Part shown: positions 1 to 8,672 of the stretch, piece by piece | Layout: every line of letters begins with the position of its first letter | Position numbering within the stretch: position 1 is the stretch's first letter | Assembly (NCBI RefSeq): GCF_004360225.1 | Contig: NZ_SNUA01000006.1 | Location: 62,001 to 126,000 of the forward strand | DNA length: 64,000 bases | Direction: 5' to 3' | Source: Alcanivorax sp. 24 | GTDB taxonomy: Bacteria; Pseudomonadota; Gammaproteobacteria; Pseudomonadales; Alcanivoracaceae | Translations under genes and position numbers: made by a program | Notes under the pieces: generated by a model | Seen by the model: only the letters and a program-made list of their open reading frames with translations | Told to the model about the DNA's origin: nothing | Database searches by the model: none

Positions 1-596
<596 letters not shown>

Positions 597-1005
597 GAAA
601 CAGGCTCCGAAGCGAGTAATAAGGCCGAGGCTGGGCCGCGGCGGGAGCGCATTGTACAGCCCCCTTGGCTACCGAGGCCACCGTCTTGTCGCCCTCCGGC
701 CAGCCCCGGTCTGACGGCCATTTCTGATAGTGGGCGGCGTTCGCGGGCTATGAGAGAATGCGACCCGGTTCACGATTTTGCGGTTGTTGCTTCAAGGCGG
801 TGTTCATTCGCCTAGAATGGCGCAACCAAACGGAGGTCGTACCGGTCATACACTGCCCGTCGAGGACTGTCCGTTCGAGCCTTTCTGGCTCCCGAGGTTG
901 CGCGGTTTGGCATATCAGGTTGTCCGCGACGTTTCTTCAGAATGGTTCTGGACACGCGTGTTCCGGACCAGAATGCGGTTCTGAGCAAGGAAAGGTATTC
1001 GTTAT
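597..1005. other. Divergent intergenic region typA / protease-like gene
   Basis: 409 bases without a convincing gene; the small ORFs here have no recognisable content. It must hold promoters for both divergent neighbours, but no strong sigma-70 pair stands out. An inverted repeat, TTCTGG at 946-951 against CCAGAA at 968-973 with the palindrome ACACGCGTGT between them, lies just upstream of the plus-strand gene and could be an operator. A ribosome binding site (AAGGAAAGG) lies about 10 bases before the ATG at 1006. Confidence 0.5.
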
Positions 1006-1617
1006 ATGCGGTTTGGGTGTGCGAGCGGCATCAGGTGTGGACTGGCGATAGCGCTCTGTCTGGCCCTGCCCATGAAAGCCGTCGCCGACGGTGAGGACCC
1101 TGGAAAGATCATTCTGGGCCTCAATGAAGAGGTCATGATCAAAGAGTTGGACATCGTCTTGCCCGCCAAACTGGATACCGGAGCCCAGTCCGCCTCGCTC
1201 AGCGCCCGGCAGGTCCGGATTTTCCAGCAGGACGGGCAGGATTGGGTTTCCTTTGATTTGTGGGTGATGCCGGAACAGCGTGAGAAAATCGGATTGGAGC
1301 AGGATCAGTGGCGCACCCTCGAATTGCCATTATCAAAACATGTGCGCATCAAGCGCCGTGCCGAAAATCAGATTGACGGTGCTCCGGGCTACAGCCGCCG
1401 GCCGGTGGTGGAATTGACGCTATGCGTCGGTGGCCGGGCCCGGCGGGTGGATGTCAATCTTACCGATCGCAGTGACTTCCGATTCCCGCTGCTGGTGGGA
1501 TCCGAGGCACTGGTTTCGCTGGGGGCTCTGATAGACCCGGCACAGTCCATGAGCGGGGGTGCGCCATCCTGCTCCAGGGAAGAGACCATCGGCTTGGCGG
1601 CCGAAGAAACCGAATAA
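1006..1617 (+). CDS. Retropepsin-like aspartic protease, secreted (RimK/LysX-associated, DUF/PF05618 type)
   Basis: 203 residues. A signal peptide is evident at residues 1-27 (hydrophobic core then KAVADG), so the protein is probably periplasmic. The mature part contains AKLDTGAQSASLSA near residue 55. This D-T-G motif is the catalytic signature of retropepsin-type aspartic proteases, and the following pattern (LPLSKHVRIKRR, GYSRRPVVELTLCVGG, FPLLVGSEAL) matches the family often annotated as 'ATP-dependent zinc protease'. No zinc-binding HExxH is present, so that name looks wrong here. It is the first of three tightly spaced genes (9-base gap, then directly abutting), with an inactive-transglutaminase membrane protein and an ATP-grasp ligase. 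This gene set recurs in proteobacteria and has been called Rlo-type in some annotations. The substrate is unknown. Confidence 0.85.
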   Translation: MRFGCASGIRCGLAIALCLALPMKAVADGEDPGKIILGLNEEVMIKELDIVLPAKLDTGAQSASLSARQVRIFQQDGQDWVSFDLWVMPEQREKIGLEQDQWRTLELPLSKHVRIKRRAENQIDGAPGYSRRPVVELTLCVGGRARRVDVNLTDRSDFRFPLLVGSEALVSLGALIDPAQSMSGGAPSCSREETIGLAAEETE

Positions 1618-1626
1618 GGCTGGAAC

Positions 1627-3168
1627 ATGGGTTCTGTGAAACTGCACGCGCGGCTGCTGGCCGTGGCATTGTTGGTTCTGGGCATAGGCAGCATGGCCTA
1701 CCAGATTCTGATTCAGAAAGTGCCGCTTACCGAAAGTGAAACCGATCCGGTCTGGGTGGTGGATGCCCAGGTCCAGTTCCAGGCCAGGGGTAACCACCCG
1801 GTGAAGGTGCGAATGTTCGTGCCGCCACTGGACAGTGGTTTCACCACCTTGAATGAGAGTTTTATCTCCAATAATTATGGCGTCAACGTCAGCCGTGAGG
1901 GTGGCAATCGGGTGGTGACCTGGTCCAGCCGCCGGGTGGAGGGCCAGCAGAGCCTGTATTACCGCTTGCTGATCACCCCCCGTTTCGCCGAGCCCGGCGG
2001 CCAGGCGAAGGAGCCGGGGCCGCAGTTCCGTCCCAGCCCGACGCTGTCCGGGCCGGAAAAAGTGGCCGCCGACGCTCTGCTGGCGCCGATTCGTCAGCAC
2101 TCCGCGGACATCGAAACCTTCATCAGCGAGACCATCAAACGGGTTAACAGCCGAGACGACAACGACAATGTCCGGCTGTTGCTGGGCGGCAACATGACGT
2201 CGGAGAACCGGGCCCGGGTGGTGGATCTGCTGCTGGCGGTGGCGCACATCCCGGCGGAGCCGGTGTACACCCTGCGTTTGTCCGAGGTGCAGAATCAGCA
2301 GCCGGAGTTATGGCTGCGTTCCTACAACGGCAACGCCTGGTTGTATTTCAACCCCAATACCGGTCAGCAGGGGCTGCCGGAGGACCGTCTGGTGTGGTGG
2401 AGTGGACAGGCGCCACTGTACAACCTGGATGGGGGGCGCAACGCGGAGGTGAAGTTCAGCGTTCATCAGAATGAGATGAGCGCTCTGCAACTGGCACAGA
2501 CGCTGAGTTCCCAGGACGTTTCCAGCTTCATTGACTTCTCGCTCTATGATTTGCCGCTACCGGTACAACAGCTCCACCGAATCCTGATCATGATTCCGGT
2601 GGGGGTGCTGCTGGTGCTGTTGATGCGCAGTCTGATTGGCGTGGAGACCCTTGGTACTTTCACGCCGGTACTGATCGCCCTGGCGTTCCGCGAGACCCAG
2701 GTGGTCTGGGGGGTGATCCTGTTCACCTTCATCACCACCATCGGTTTGTCGTTGCGATCGTATCTGGAGCATCTCAAGTTACAGTTGATGGCCCGATTGT
2801 CGGTGGTGCTGACCTTCGTGGTGATCATGATCGGCCTGATCAGTTTGTTCAGCTACAAGCTGGGTCTGGAAGTGGGGCTGTCGGTGGCGCTGTTCCCGAT
2901 GGTGATTCTGACCATGGTGATCGAGCGGATGTCGATTGTCTGGGAAGAGCGGGGCGGACCACAGTCCATGAAAGTGGCCATCGGCACCTTGGTGGTGGCG
3001 ATTCTCTGTCATTTGCTGATGGTGTGGAGTCCGCTGGTCTATCTGGTGTTCACCTTCCCGGGCATCCTCCTGGTGCTGGCCGCGGTCATGGTGTTCATGG
3101 GGCACTATCGCGGCTACCGGCTCACTGAACTGGTGCGCTTCCGGGCCATGACCGAAGAGGGACGCTGA
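1627..3168 (+). CDS. Inactive transglutaminase-like domain fused to 7-TM membrane protein
   Basis: 513 residues. There is one N-terminal membrane segment (about 10-30) and a large extracytoplasmic part (about 35-305). A C-terminal block of about seven hydrophobic helices begins near residue 318 (RILIMIPVGVLLVLLMRSL) and ends in RGYRLTELVRFRA. The soluble part resembles the transglutaminase-like fold called inactive because the catalytic Cys is missing; I see no Cys-His-Asp triad in it. Proteins of this architecture lie beside an ATP-grasp ligase and a retropepsin-like protease in many proteobacteria. The gene starts 9 bases after the protease stop and its TGA abuts the ATG of the ligase gene, so the three are surely one operon. 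It probably anchors or presents the modified substrate at the inner membrane, which is inference. Confidence 0.85.
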   Translation: MGSVKLHARLLAVALLVLGIGSMAYQILIQKVPLTESETDPVWVVDAQVQFQARGNHPVKVRMFVPPLDSGFTTLNESFISNNYGVNVSREGGNRVVTWSSRRVEGQQSLYYRLLITPRFAEPGGQAKEPGPQFRPSPTLSGPEKVAADALLAPIRQHSADIETFISETIKRVNSRDDNDNVRLLLGGNMTSENRARVVDLLLAVAHIPAEPVYTLRLSEVQNQQPELWLRSYNGNAWLYFNPNTGQQGLPEDRLVWWSGQAPLYNLDGGRNAEVKFSVHQNEMSALQLAQTLSSQDVSSFIDFSLYDLPLPVQQLHRILIMIPVGVLLVLLMRSLIGVETLGTFTPVLIALAFRETQVVWGVILFTFITTIGLSLRSYLEHLKLQLMARLSVVLTFVVIMIGLISLFSYKLGLEVGLSVALFPMVILTMVIERMSIVWEERGGPQSMKVAIGTLVVAILCHLLMVWSPLVYLVFTFPGILLVLAAVMVFMGHYRGYRLTELVRFRAMTEEGR

Positions 3169-4167
3169 ATGTTCGGGGTGAAGACCTGGCGCGCTCTGCG
3201 GCGGCGCGGCGTAATGGGCATCAACCAGCGTAACGGCGATTATGTGCTGCGTTATAACGACCGTCGCTTGTACCCGCTGGTGGACGACAAAATCCGCACC
3301 AAGAAGCTGGCGCTGGACGCCGGTATCCGGGCGCCGGATATGTACGGCATCATCGAGACCGAGCAGGGCATCGGCAAGGTGGCGGAGATCGTGGAAACCC
3401 ACGGGGATTTCGTCATCAAACCCTCCCAGGGGGCCGGCGGTGACGGCATCATGGTCATTTCCGATCGCTTCGAGGGGTATTACCGCACGGTCTCCGGCCG
3501 CATGGTCAGCCCCGAGGAGATGGAGTTTCACATTTCCGGGATCATTTCCGGTATCTATTCACTGGGCGGCCATCGTGATCGCGCGCTGATTGAATACCGG
3601 GTCCGTTCCACCGATCTGTTTGACCGCATCAGCATCGGCGGGGTGCCGGATGTCCGTATCATCGTGCTCAAGGGCTACCCGGTGTTCGCCATGCTGCGTT
3701 TGCCCACCCGGCAGTCCGATGGCAAGGCCAATCTGCACCAGGGCGCCATCGGGGTGGGCGTGGACATCGCCACCGGGGTGACTCTGGCCGGCACCTGGCA
3801 CAACCTGAAAATCGACCGCCATCCCGATACCGCGCACCCGGTGGCCGGCGTCACTATCCCGGATTGGGAGGAGTGTCTGGCGCTGGCGGCGCGCTGCTAT
3901 GACCTGACCGGTCTGGGGTACCTTGGCGTGGATCTGGTGCTGGACAAGCATAAAGGGCCGATGATGCTGGAATTGAATGCCCGTCCCGGCCTCAATATCC
4001 AGATCGCCAATGATGATGGATTGCTGCGTCGCTGCGGTATCGTTGAGCGCCATCTGGAACAGCGCGGCAAGGATGAAGGCGAGGAACTGGTGGCGCAGAG
4101 GGTACTGTTCTCAAAACGTCATTTCGCGGTGGCGACTCCGGAGCCGCCGGATGCGGCCACGGAATAA
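3169..4167 (+). CDS. Alpha-L-glutamate ligase-like ATP-grasp protein
   Basis: 332 residues, cytoplasmic ATP-grasp fold related to RimK-type amino-acid ligases. The ATP-binding half includes DFVIKPSQGAGGDGIMVI (about residues 80-100) and the metal-binding end of the fold is MMLELNARPGLNIQIAN (about 264-280). This E-x-N-x-R-P-G pattern is characteristic of the 'alpha-L-glutamate ligase-like' family. ATG 3169 follows the TGA of the membrane protein directly, implying translational coupling. Such enzymes join an amino acid or small amine to a carboxylate with ATP hydrolysis; the acceptor is unknown. With the protease and the membrane protein it forms a predicted ligate-and-trim system. There is no clear terminator after it. 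Confidence 0.88.
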   Translation: MFGVKTWRALRRRGVMGINQRNGDYVLRYNDRRLYPLVDDKIRTKKLALDAGIRAPDMYGIIETEQGIGKVAEIVETHGDFVIKPSQGAGGDGIMVISDRFEGYYRTVSGRMVSPEEMEFHISGIISGIYSLGGHRDRALIEYRVRSTDLFDRISIGGVPDVRIIVLKGYPVFAMLRLPTRQSDGKANLHQGAIGVGVDIATGVTLAGTWHNLKIDRHPDTAHPVAGVTIPDWEECLALAARCYDLTGLGYLGVDLVLDKHKGPMMLELNARPGLNIQIANDDGLLRRCGIVERHLEQRGKDEGEELVAQRVLFSKRHFAVATPEPPDAATE

Positions 4168-4293
4168 TCGCCTTTTCGAAGTGACTGACGTGGCAACGTG
4201 GGATGGCTGACCTTGGCGTTAGCCATCAGCATTAAGCTTCGGTTAAGTTTTTGTGGCCGGGCTTGTCGGAATTTACATTCCCGATGAGCCTGG

Positions 4294-4788
4294 TTGATGA
4301 CACAAAGATCCCGTCCTTCCTTTCCGTCCACACCCTGGTGCCGCTTCTTTTTAATCAATTACGTGCTTATTCTGATCGCCTGCCTGCATGTGGCGAGGCA
4401 GGCATTGCTGCAACCGGGCAGTGTCTGGAGCCTGCTCTTCCTGCTGGTGGACGGTCAGATCCATGATCTCTACGGTTTCCATCTTAACGGCTTCGTCTGG
4501 AATCTGTTGACCACGCCGGGGGGCTTCACCTCCATGGGGGCGGCCTATGGCGCCGCGCATTTTCTCGCTTACCGTCCGGTGCTCAACGCTTCCCAAGCGG
4601 TACCGTTTTATCAGCCCACCACGTTATGTCGTTTCTGGATCAGCGGAACGCGGCGGAACCGTTCTTCGGCTTTCTGTTTTTCGAGCGCGCTATTACTTTC
4701 CCGCGGAAAGCGTGATCCGGCCGGATTATCTGAAGAACTTCAACTACGCCACCATGGACCTGGAACAGGACATTGACGGTATTGTTAA
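4294..4788 (+). pseudogene. Remnant of an inner-membrane sulfatase-family protein (YejM/LTA-synthase-like)
   Basis: An ATG at 4294 opens a frame whose first hundred residues look real: one or two membrane helices (FFLINYVLILIACLHV) and then the conserved stretch DLYGFHLNGFVWNLLTTPGG, typical of the N-terminal part of membrane-bound sulfatase-superfamily transferases. After about base 4610 the sense continues only by changing frame. First comes EPFFGFLFFERA in one frame, then YYFPAESVIRPDYLKNFNYA in another, which resemble a segment near the end of the catalytic domain. Most of the catalytic domain is deleted, at least two frameshifts are needed, and the coding signal stops exactly at the left terminal repeat of the unit at 4789. 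I take it as a decayed gene truncated by repeat insertion or recombination. The exact subfamily is uncertain. Confidence 0.7.
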
Positions 4789-5173
4789 GGTTCATCGCGG
4801 TTTAGAAGGCCACGGCGCTTCAATCATGGGCACGGGTCTGTAACGGAAGGGGCTACCAACCGCTGTATTCGCCAGCAAGCTGGTCTCCCACGGATCATGC
4901 CACGAAGCCGCTGTGGGAAGTTTGCTTGCAAGCGAATCGCCAACGGCCCAGGGCATTCGCGGCCAAGCGGAGCGCCGCCGGGGCCGCTTCCCACGGCGGC
5001 TTCGTGGCATGATCTGAATCGATGTCTTCGAGGTAACCGAGCAATACGGGTCTCCTTTCCTCTCCTGGAAAGGTTTGTCGTTGTTGGCGTCCGCAACGCG
5101 GCGGTTCACTCGAATCGGGGCTGCACGGCCCCCCCCGGCCGGAGCGACCCTTCCCGCTAAACCGCGATGAACC
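4789..5173. repeat. TIR-bounded non-coding repeat unit A (385 bp)
   Basis: The unit is bounded by a perfect 17-bp inverted repeat, GGTTCATCGCGGTTTAG at 4789-4805 and its complement at 5157-5173. Its contents recur in unit B (12350-12746). The left arm of A is the reverse complement of the right arm of B and vice versa, while the REP-like centre (about 4903-5020) has the same orientation in both. No transposase or credible ORF lies inside. It could be a non-autonomous mobile element or an invertible segment. Confidence 0.85.
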
Positions 5174-5229
5174 ATAAAAAAAGCGTTGCTTAGTGCTTGC
5201 CAGGGCATTGGGTCTGGCTTTGCATTATC

Positions 5230-5313
5230 AGCGTCCAGCGTCCAGCGTCCAGCGTCCAGCGTCCAGCGTCCAGCGTCCAGCGTCCAGCGTCCAGCGTCCA
5301 GCGTCCAGCGTCC
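5230..5313. repeat. Heptamer tandem array, AGCGTCC x 12
   Basis: Twelve perfect head-to-tail copies of the 7-mer AGCGTCC (5230-5313) followed by a partial AGCG. The array is preceded by 56 bp (5174-5229) that are nearly the same as the bases before the GGCGTCC array at 12801. It ends about 25 bases upstream of the -10 box of the next gene. Reading it as protein gives periodic nonsense, so it is not coding. A perfect array like this should vary in copy number between strains. Confidence 0.97.
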
Positions 5314-5340
5314 AGCGGATAGTGCTACCCGGCCCGGGTT

Positions 5341-5349
5341 TGCTATACT
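5341..5349 (+). promoter_or_regulatory. Extended -10 promoter for the PP-loop gene
   Basis: TGCTATACT (5341-5349) is an extended -10 element (TGn plus TATACT). The expected -35 position (about 5321-5326) has only a weak match, as is usual for extended -10 promoters. The heptamer array ends just upstream. Transcription would start about 30 bases before the ATG at 5386. Confidence 0.55.
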
Positions 5350-5385
5350 CGCCGCCCATTTTTTGACCGGCACGCGAGCCGACCT

Positions 5386-6483
5386 ATGACCGAGTCAGCC
5401 CCTCGAACGCTGCAACAACCGCTGCAACGACGCGCCATCGCCCTGGTTTCCGGCGGCCTGGACTCCATGCTGGCGGTGAAAGTCATGCAGGAACAAGGCA
5501 TCCACGTCGAAGGGGTGAATTTCTTCACCGGCTTCTGCGTGGAAGGCCACACTCACGCCATTCGCAAGAAGGACAAGGACAAAAACAAGCGCAATAATGC
5601 GCTTTGGGTCGCCGAGCAGCTGGGTATCAAGCTGCATATCGTGGATATTTCGGAGGAGTACAAGGATGTGGTACTCAATCCGAAACACGGCTACGGCGCC
5701 AATCTGAATCCCTGCCTGGACTGCAAGATCTTCATGGTCAACAAGGCCACCCTGATGCTGAACAAGGCACGGGAGCTGGCCGGCGAGAAGGGGTTCGACT
5801 TCATCATCACCGGTGAGGTGGTGGGGCAGCGCCCCAAGAGCCAGCGCAAGGAAACCATGCCGATCATCAGCCGCGAATCCGGCGCCGATGACCGCCTGCT
5901 GCGCCCGCTCAGCGCCAGGAACCTGCCGGAGACCCTGCCGGAGCGGGAGGGCTGGGTGGATCGCAGCCGATTGCACGACTTCTCCGGCCGTAATCGCAAG
6001 CCGCAAATGGCACTGGCCAAGCGCTTTGGCCTGGATGACTTCGCCCAACCCGCCGGCGGCTGTTGCTTCCTTACCGATGAGTCCTATTCGCGCAAGCTGG
6101 CGGATCTGTGGCAAGCCCGTAACGAGCGCCGCTATGAACTGGATGACATCATGCTGCTGAAGGTGGGGCGGCATATCCGTCCGGCGCCGCACTACAAGCT
6201 GATCATTAGCCGTGAAGAAGGGGAGAACCGCTTCCTGGAAGGGTATCGGTATCAGTTCACCAGCATCACCACGTCGAGCTGCCCCGGTCCGCTGGCCCTG
6301 ATCGACGGTGAGCTGACATCCGATGAGGAACTGCGCCAGGCGGCCGCCATCGTCGCCCGTTATTCCAAGGGGCGAACCGATGACGAGGTGGTGGTGGAAG
6401 TGCGCGATCCCAGCGGCGTGGCTCGCCAGTTACCGGTGTGCCCGGCGACGCCGGATCAGGTGCCACAGGAATGGATGGTATAA
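5386..6483 (+). CDS. PP-loop ATPase of the MnmA/ThiI class with C-terminal NFACT-R-like domain
   Basis: 365 residues. The N-terminal half is an ATP-pyrophosphatase domain: the PP-loop is SGGLDSMLAVKV (about residues 22-33), followed by NPCLDCKIFMVNKA (Cys pair about 109-112) and AGGCCFLTDESYSRKLADLW (about 222-241). These features are typical of tRNA-thiolating enzymes, and such proteins are often annotated 'tRNA (5-methylaminomethyl-2-thiouridylate)-methyltransferase'. The C-terminal ~100 residues (from DDIMLLKVGRHIRP) resemble the RNA-binding NFACT-R-type domain seen in this subfamily. No THUMP or rhodanese domain is present, so it is not a normal ThiI. A TusA-like sulfur carrier follows 2 bases downstream, supporting an RNA thiolation role. 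It occupies the place, just before glnA, where Pseudomonas has thiI as I remember it. The modified nucleoside is unknown. Confidence 0.8.
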   Translation: MTESAPRTLQQPLQRRAIALVSGGLDSMLAVKVMQEQGIHVEGVNFFTGFCVEGHTHAIRKKDKDKNKRNNALWVAEQLGIKLHIVDISEEYKDVVLNPKHGYGANLNPCLDCKIFMVNKATLMLNKARELAGEKGFDFIITGEVVGQRPKSQRKETMPIISRESGADDRLLRPLSARNLPETLPEREGWVDRSRLHDFSGRNRKPQMALAKRFGLDDFAQPAGGCCFLTDESYSRKLADLWQARNERRYELDDIMLLKVGRHIRPAPHYKLIISREEGENRFLEGYRYQFTSITTSSCPGPLALIDGELTSDEELRQAAAIVARYSKGRTDDEVVVEVRDPSGVARQLPVCPATPDQVPQEWMV

Positions 6484-6485
6484 CC

Positions 6486-6728
6486 ATGAGCCATCATGAA
6501 TTGGACGCCCGCCGGTTGCTGTGTCCGATGCCGGTGATCAAAACCCAGAATCAAGTGAATGCGCTTCAACAAGGCGATACCCTGACGGTGATCTGCACCG
6601 ATCCGGGGGCGCTCAATGACATTCCCGCCTGGTGCCGGATCAATGGTCATGCGGTGCTGGAGACCCGGGAAGAAGGTCATGAGGTGCGGGTGACGCTTGA
6701 GATTGGGGAGTCTTCGATTGCACTGTAA
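6486..6728 (+). CDS. TusA-family sulfur carrier protein
   Basis: 80 residues, full length for the family. The sulfur-carrying cysteine is in RRLLCPMPVIKTQNQV (about residue 12), the CPxP motif of TusA/YeeD/SirA proteins. The rest (GDTLTVICTDPGALNDIPAWC, GHAVLETREEGHEVRVTLE) fits the small two-layer fold. The start ATG lies 2 bases after the stop of the PP-loop gene, so the two are co-transcribed, and this protein probably delivers persulfide sulfur to that enzyme. An NtrC box for the downstream glnA overlaps its last codons and stop (6719-6735). Confidence 0.9.
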   Translation: MSHHELDARRLLCPMPVIKTQNQVNALQQGDTLTVICTDPGALNDIPAWCRINGHAVLETREEGHEVRVTLEIGESSIAL

Positions 6729-6765
6729 TGGTGCGTTCTTGTCATGCATGCACAGTATTGGTGCT
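6719..6765. promoter_or_regulatory. Two NtrC enhancer boxes upstream of glnA
   Basis: Two matches to the NtrC consensus TGCACC-N5-GGTGCA: TGCACT-gtaat-GGTGCG at 6719-6735 and TGCACA-gtatt-GGTGCT at 6749-6765. Each has one mismatch per half-site. Their centres are 30 bp apart, about three helical turns, so two dimers would bind the same DNA face. They lie about 75-110 bp upstream of the sigma-54 promoter, a normal enhancer distance. The first overlaps the end of the tusA-like gene. Confidence 0.88.
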
Positions 6766-6826
6766 TTCATGCCGGGTATGCCGGCCGATTTCGGGGCGTT
6801 ACGGCCCGAATGCGCTAAAAAAGGGC

Positions 6827-6842
6827 TGGCACGTAATTTGCT
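6827..6842 (+). promoter_or_regulatory. Sigma-54 promoter of glnA
   Basis: TGGCAC-gtaat-TTGCT at 6827-6842 is a full match to the -24/-12 consensus, with the GG and GC dinucleotides correctly spaced. The glnA ATG follows at 6952, giving a leader of roughly 100 bases. Together with the two NtrC boxes it predicts nitrogen-limitation control by the GlnL/GlnG pair encoded downstream. Confidence 0.9.
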
Positions 6843-6951
6843 CACCTATTGGCATGCGGGGCCGAGTGCCCGAGAATAGCGGCTTCGAGTGGTCGGCCCG
6901 CCGATACCACTGAATGCCAGACACATACCCGTTCCAGGAGGACGTTCTACA

Positions 6952-8358
6952 ATGTCTGAAAAGACGCTGAAGCTGATCAAAGATAACGACGTGAAGTGGG
7001 TCGATCTGCGTTTTACCGATAGCCGGGGTAAGGAGCAGCACGTCACCATTCCGAGTTCGGAAGTGGACGAGGACTTCTTCCAGGACGGCAAGATGTTCGA
7101 TGGTTCTTCCATCGCTGGCTGGAAAGGTATCAACGAGTCCGACATGATCATGATGCCGGACGACAGTTCCGCGGTGATCGATCCGTTCACCGACGTTACC
7201 ACCCTGAACCTGCGTTGCACCATCGTCGAGCCCTCCACCATGCAGGGCTACGAGCGCGATCCCCGCTCCGTGGCTCAGCGCGCCGAGGAATATCTGAAGT
7301 CCACCGGCATCGCCGACAGCGCCCTGTTCGGTCCGGAGCCGGAATTCTTCGTGTTTGATTCCGTACAGTGGAAGTCCGACATGTCCGGCGCCATGTACAA
7401 CATCTACTCCGAAGAAGCGGCCTGGGTGTCCGCCGATGAGTTCGAGAAGAACAACATCGGTCACCGTCCGGGTGTGAAAGGCGGCTACTTCCCGGTACCG
7501 CCGGTGGATTCCCTGCACGACCTGCGCGCCGCCATGTGCGCCGCCATGGAGCAGATGGGCCTGGAAATCGAAGTGCACCACCACGAAGTGGGCACCGCCG
7601 GCCAGTGCGAAATCGGTGTTGGCGCCAACACCCTGACCGCCAAGGCCGACGAAGTTCAGATCCTGAAGTACTGCGTTCACAACGTGGCTCATGCTTATGG
7701 CAAGACCGCCACCTTCATGCCCAAGCCGCTGATCGGTGACAACGGTTCCGGTATGCACGTGCACGTGTCCCTGGCCAAGGACGGCAAGAACCTGTTTGCC
7801 GGCGACAGCTACGCGGGACTGTCCGAGGAAGCCCTGTACTTCATCGGCGGTATCATCAAGCACGCTCGCGCCATCAACGCCTTCACCAACGGTTCCACCA
7901 ACTCCTACAAGCGTCTGGTACCCGGTTTCGAAGCACCGGTAATGCTGGCCTACTCCGCCCGCAACCGTTCCGCTTCCATCCGGATTCCGTGGGTGAACAG
8001 CCCGAAAGCCCGTCGTATCGAGGCGCGCTTCCCGGATCCGTCCGCCAACCCGTACCTGTGCTTCGCGGCGCTGCTGATGGCCGGCCTGGACGGCATCAAG
8101 AACAAGATGCACCCGGGCGATGCCATGGACAAGGACTTGTACGATCTGCCGGCCGAGGAAGCTCAGGGCATCCCGACCGTGGCTCATACCCTGACCATGG
8201 CTCTGGATTGCCTGGAAGCGGACTACGAGTTCCTGATGGCCGGCGATGTGTTCACCAAGGACATGCTGGACGGTTACATCCAGCTCAAGCGTGAAGAGAT
8301 CGAGCGTCTGAACATGACTCCGCATCCGGTCGAGTTCGACATGTACTACAGCTGCTAA
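6952..8358 (+). CDS. glnA: Glutamine synthetase type I
   Basis: 468 residues, the normal length of the dodecameric GSI-beta enzyme, which makes glutamine from glutamate, ammonia and ATP in the cytoplasm. Start ATG 6952 is preceded by CAGGAGG and gives [20 protein letters not shown]. The family hallmarks are present: [14 protein letters not shown], the metal/glutamate region EFFVFDSV and [14 protein letters not shown], the ATP-binding stretch [14 protein letters not shown], and NRSASIRIP. The adenylylation site is in [12 protein letters not shown] near residue 395, so the enzyme can be regulated by GlnE, encoded at 29298. The promoter is sigma-54 type with NtrC boxes. A strong terminator follows. 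Confidence 0.98.
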   Translation: MSEKTLKLIKDNDVKWVDLRFTDSRGKEQHVTIPSSEVDEDFFQDGKMFDGSSIAGWKGINESDMIMMPDDSSAVIDPFTDVTTLNLRCTIVEPSTMQGYERDPRSVAQRAEEYLKSTGIADSALFGPEPEFFVFDSVQWKSDMSGAMYNIYSEEAAWVSADEFEKNNIGHRPGVKGGYFPVPPVDSLHDLRAAMCAAMEQMGLEIEVHHHEVGTAGQCEIGVGANTLTAKADEVQILKYCVHNVAHAYGKTATFMPKPLIGDNGSGMHVHVSLAKDGKNLFAGDSYAGLSEEALYFIGGIIKHARAINAFTNGSTNSYKRLVPGFEAPVMLAYSARNRSASIRIPWVNSPKARRIEARFPDPSANPYLCFAALLMAGLDGIKNKMHPGDAMDKDLYDLPAEEAQGIPTVAHTLTMALDCLEADYEFLMAGDVFTKDMLDGYIQLKREEIERLNMTPHPVEFDMYYSC

Positions 8359-8384
8359 GAATCCCAAGTTCCCGGCAGTTGCAA

Positions 8385-8410
8385 GGCCCCGCTCCGGCGG
8401 GGCCTTTTTT
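8385..8410 (+). terminator. Rho-independent terminator of glnA
   Basis: A perfect 8-bp stem, GGCCCCGC (8385-8392) with GCGGGGCC (8397-8404), loop TCCG, is followed at once by six T (8405-8410). It lies 27 bases after the glnA stop and separates glnA from the DUF4124-glnL-glnG genes. Confidence 0.93.
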
Positions 8411-8456
8411 GTGGTTCATGGCGGCATAACGATTGCTGGCACGGAAGGGGGGCTAT

Positions 8457-8542
8457 GAAGCCGCTGTGGGAAGCTTGCTTGCAAGCGAATGGGTTTCCGG
8501 GCCCCAAGATTCGCTTGCAAGCAAGCTTCCCACAGCGGCCTT
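8457..8542. repeat. REP-type inverted doublet
   Basis: Two nearly perfect inverted copies of a roughly 34-bp sequence with core GCTGTGGGAAGCTTGCTTGC (left 8457-8490, right 8509-8542) and an 18-base centre. The same core occurs at 17726, 54003, 56837 and inside units A and B. Together with the glnA terminator it fills the 314-base gap 8359-8672. Confidence 0.9.
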
Positions 8543-8672
8543 GTAGTAGTTTCCGAGTTTATGTCTCCAAGGCCCACAAAGGGCGGGGCCCATAGTGTGC
8601 CCCAGACCCTTTTATCCCTGTTCCGGTGCGGTCAGAATCAAAGCCATGACTCTTGGGGGAGAGGAGGACCGC

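Noticed and set aside
1006-1617. 'ATP-dependent zinc protease' as product name
   Set aside because: No zinc or ATP motif is visible; the DTGA motif supports an aspartic retropepsin-like fold.
5230-5313. CRISPR array
   Set aside because: Units are 7 bp with no spacers, and no cas genes are present.
4792-5373. Periodic peptide (repeats of TLDAGRW) read from the heptamer array, and a similar one at 12722-12982
   Set aside because: It is only translation of the 7-bp repeat in different frames, with no start signal and no flanking coding character.
6799-8367. 522-codon open frame antisense to glnA (and similar long antisense frames across ubiB, the GspE-like gene, glnE and thiC)
   Set aside because: High-GC codon bias produces long antisense frames; the sense frames carry all motifs of known enzymes.
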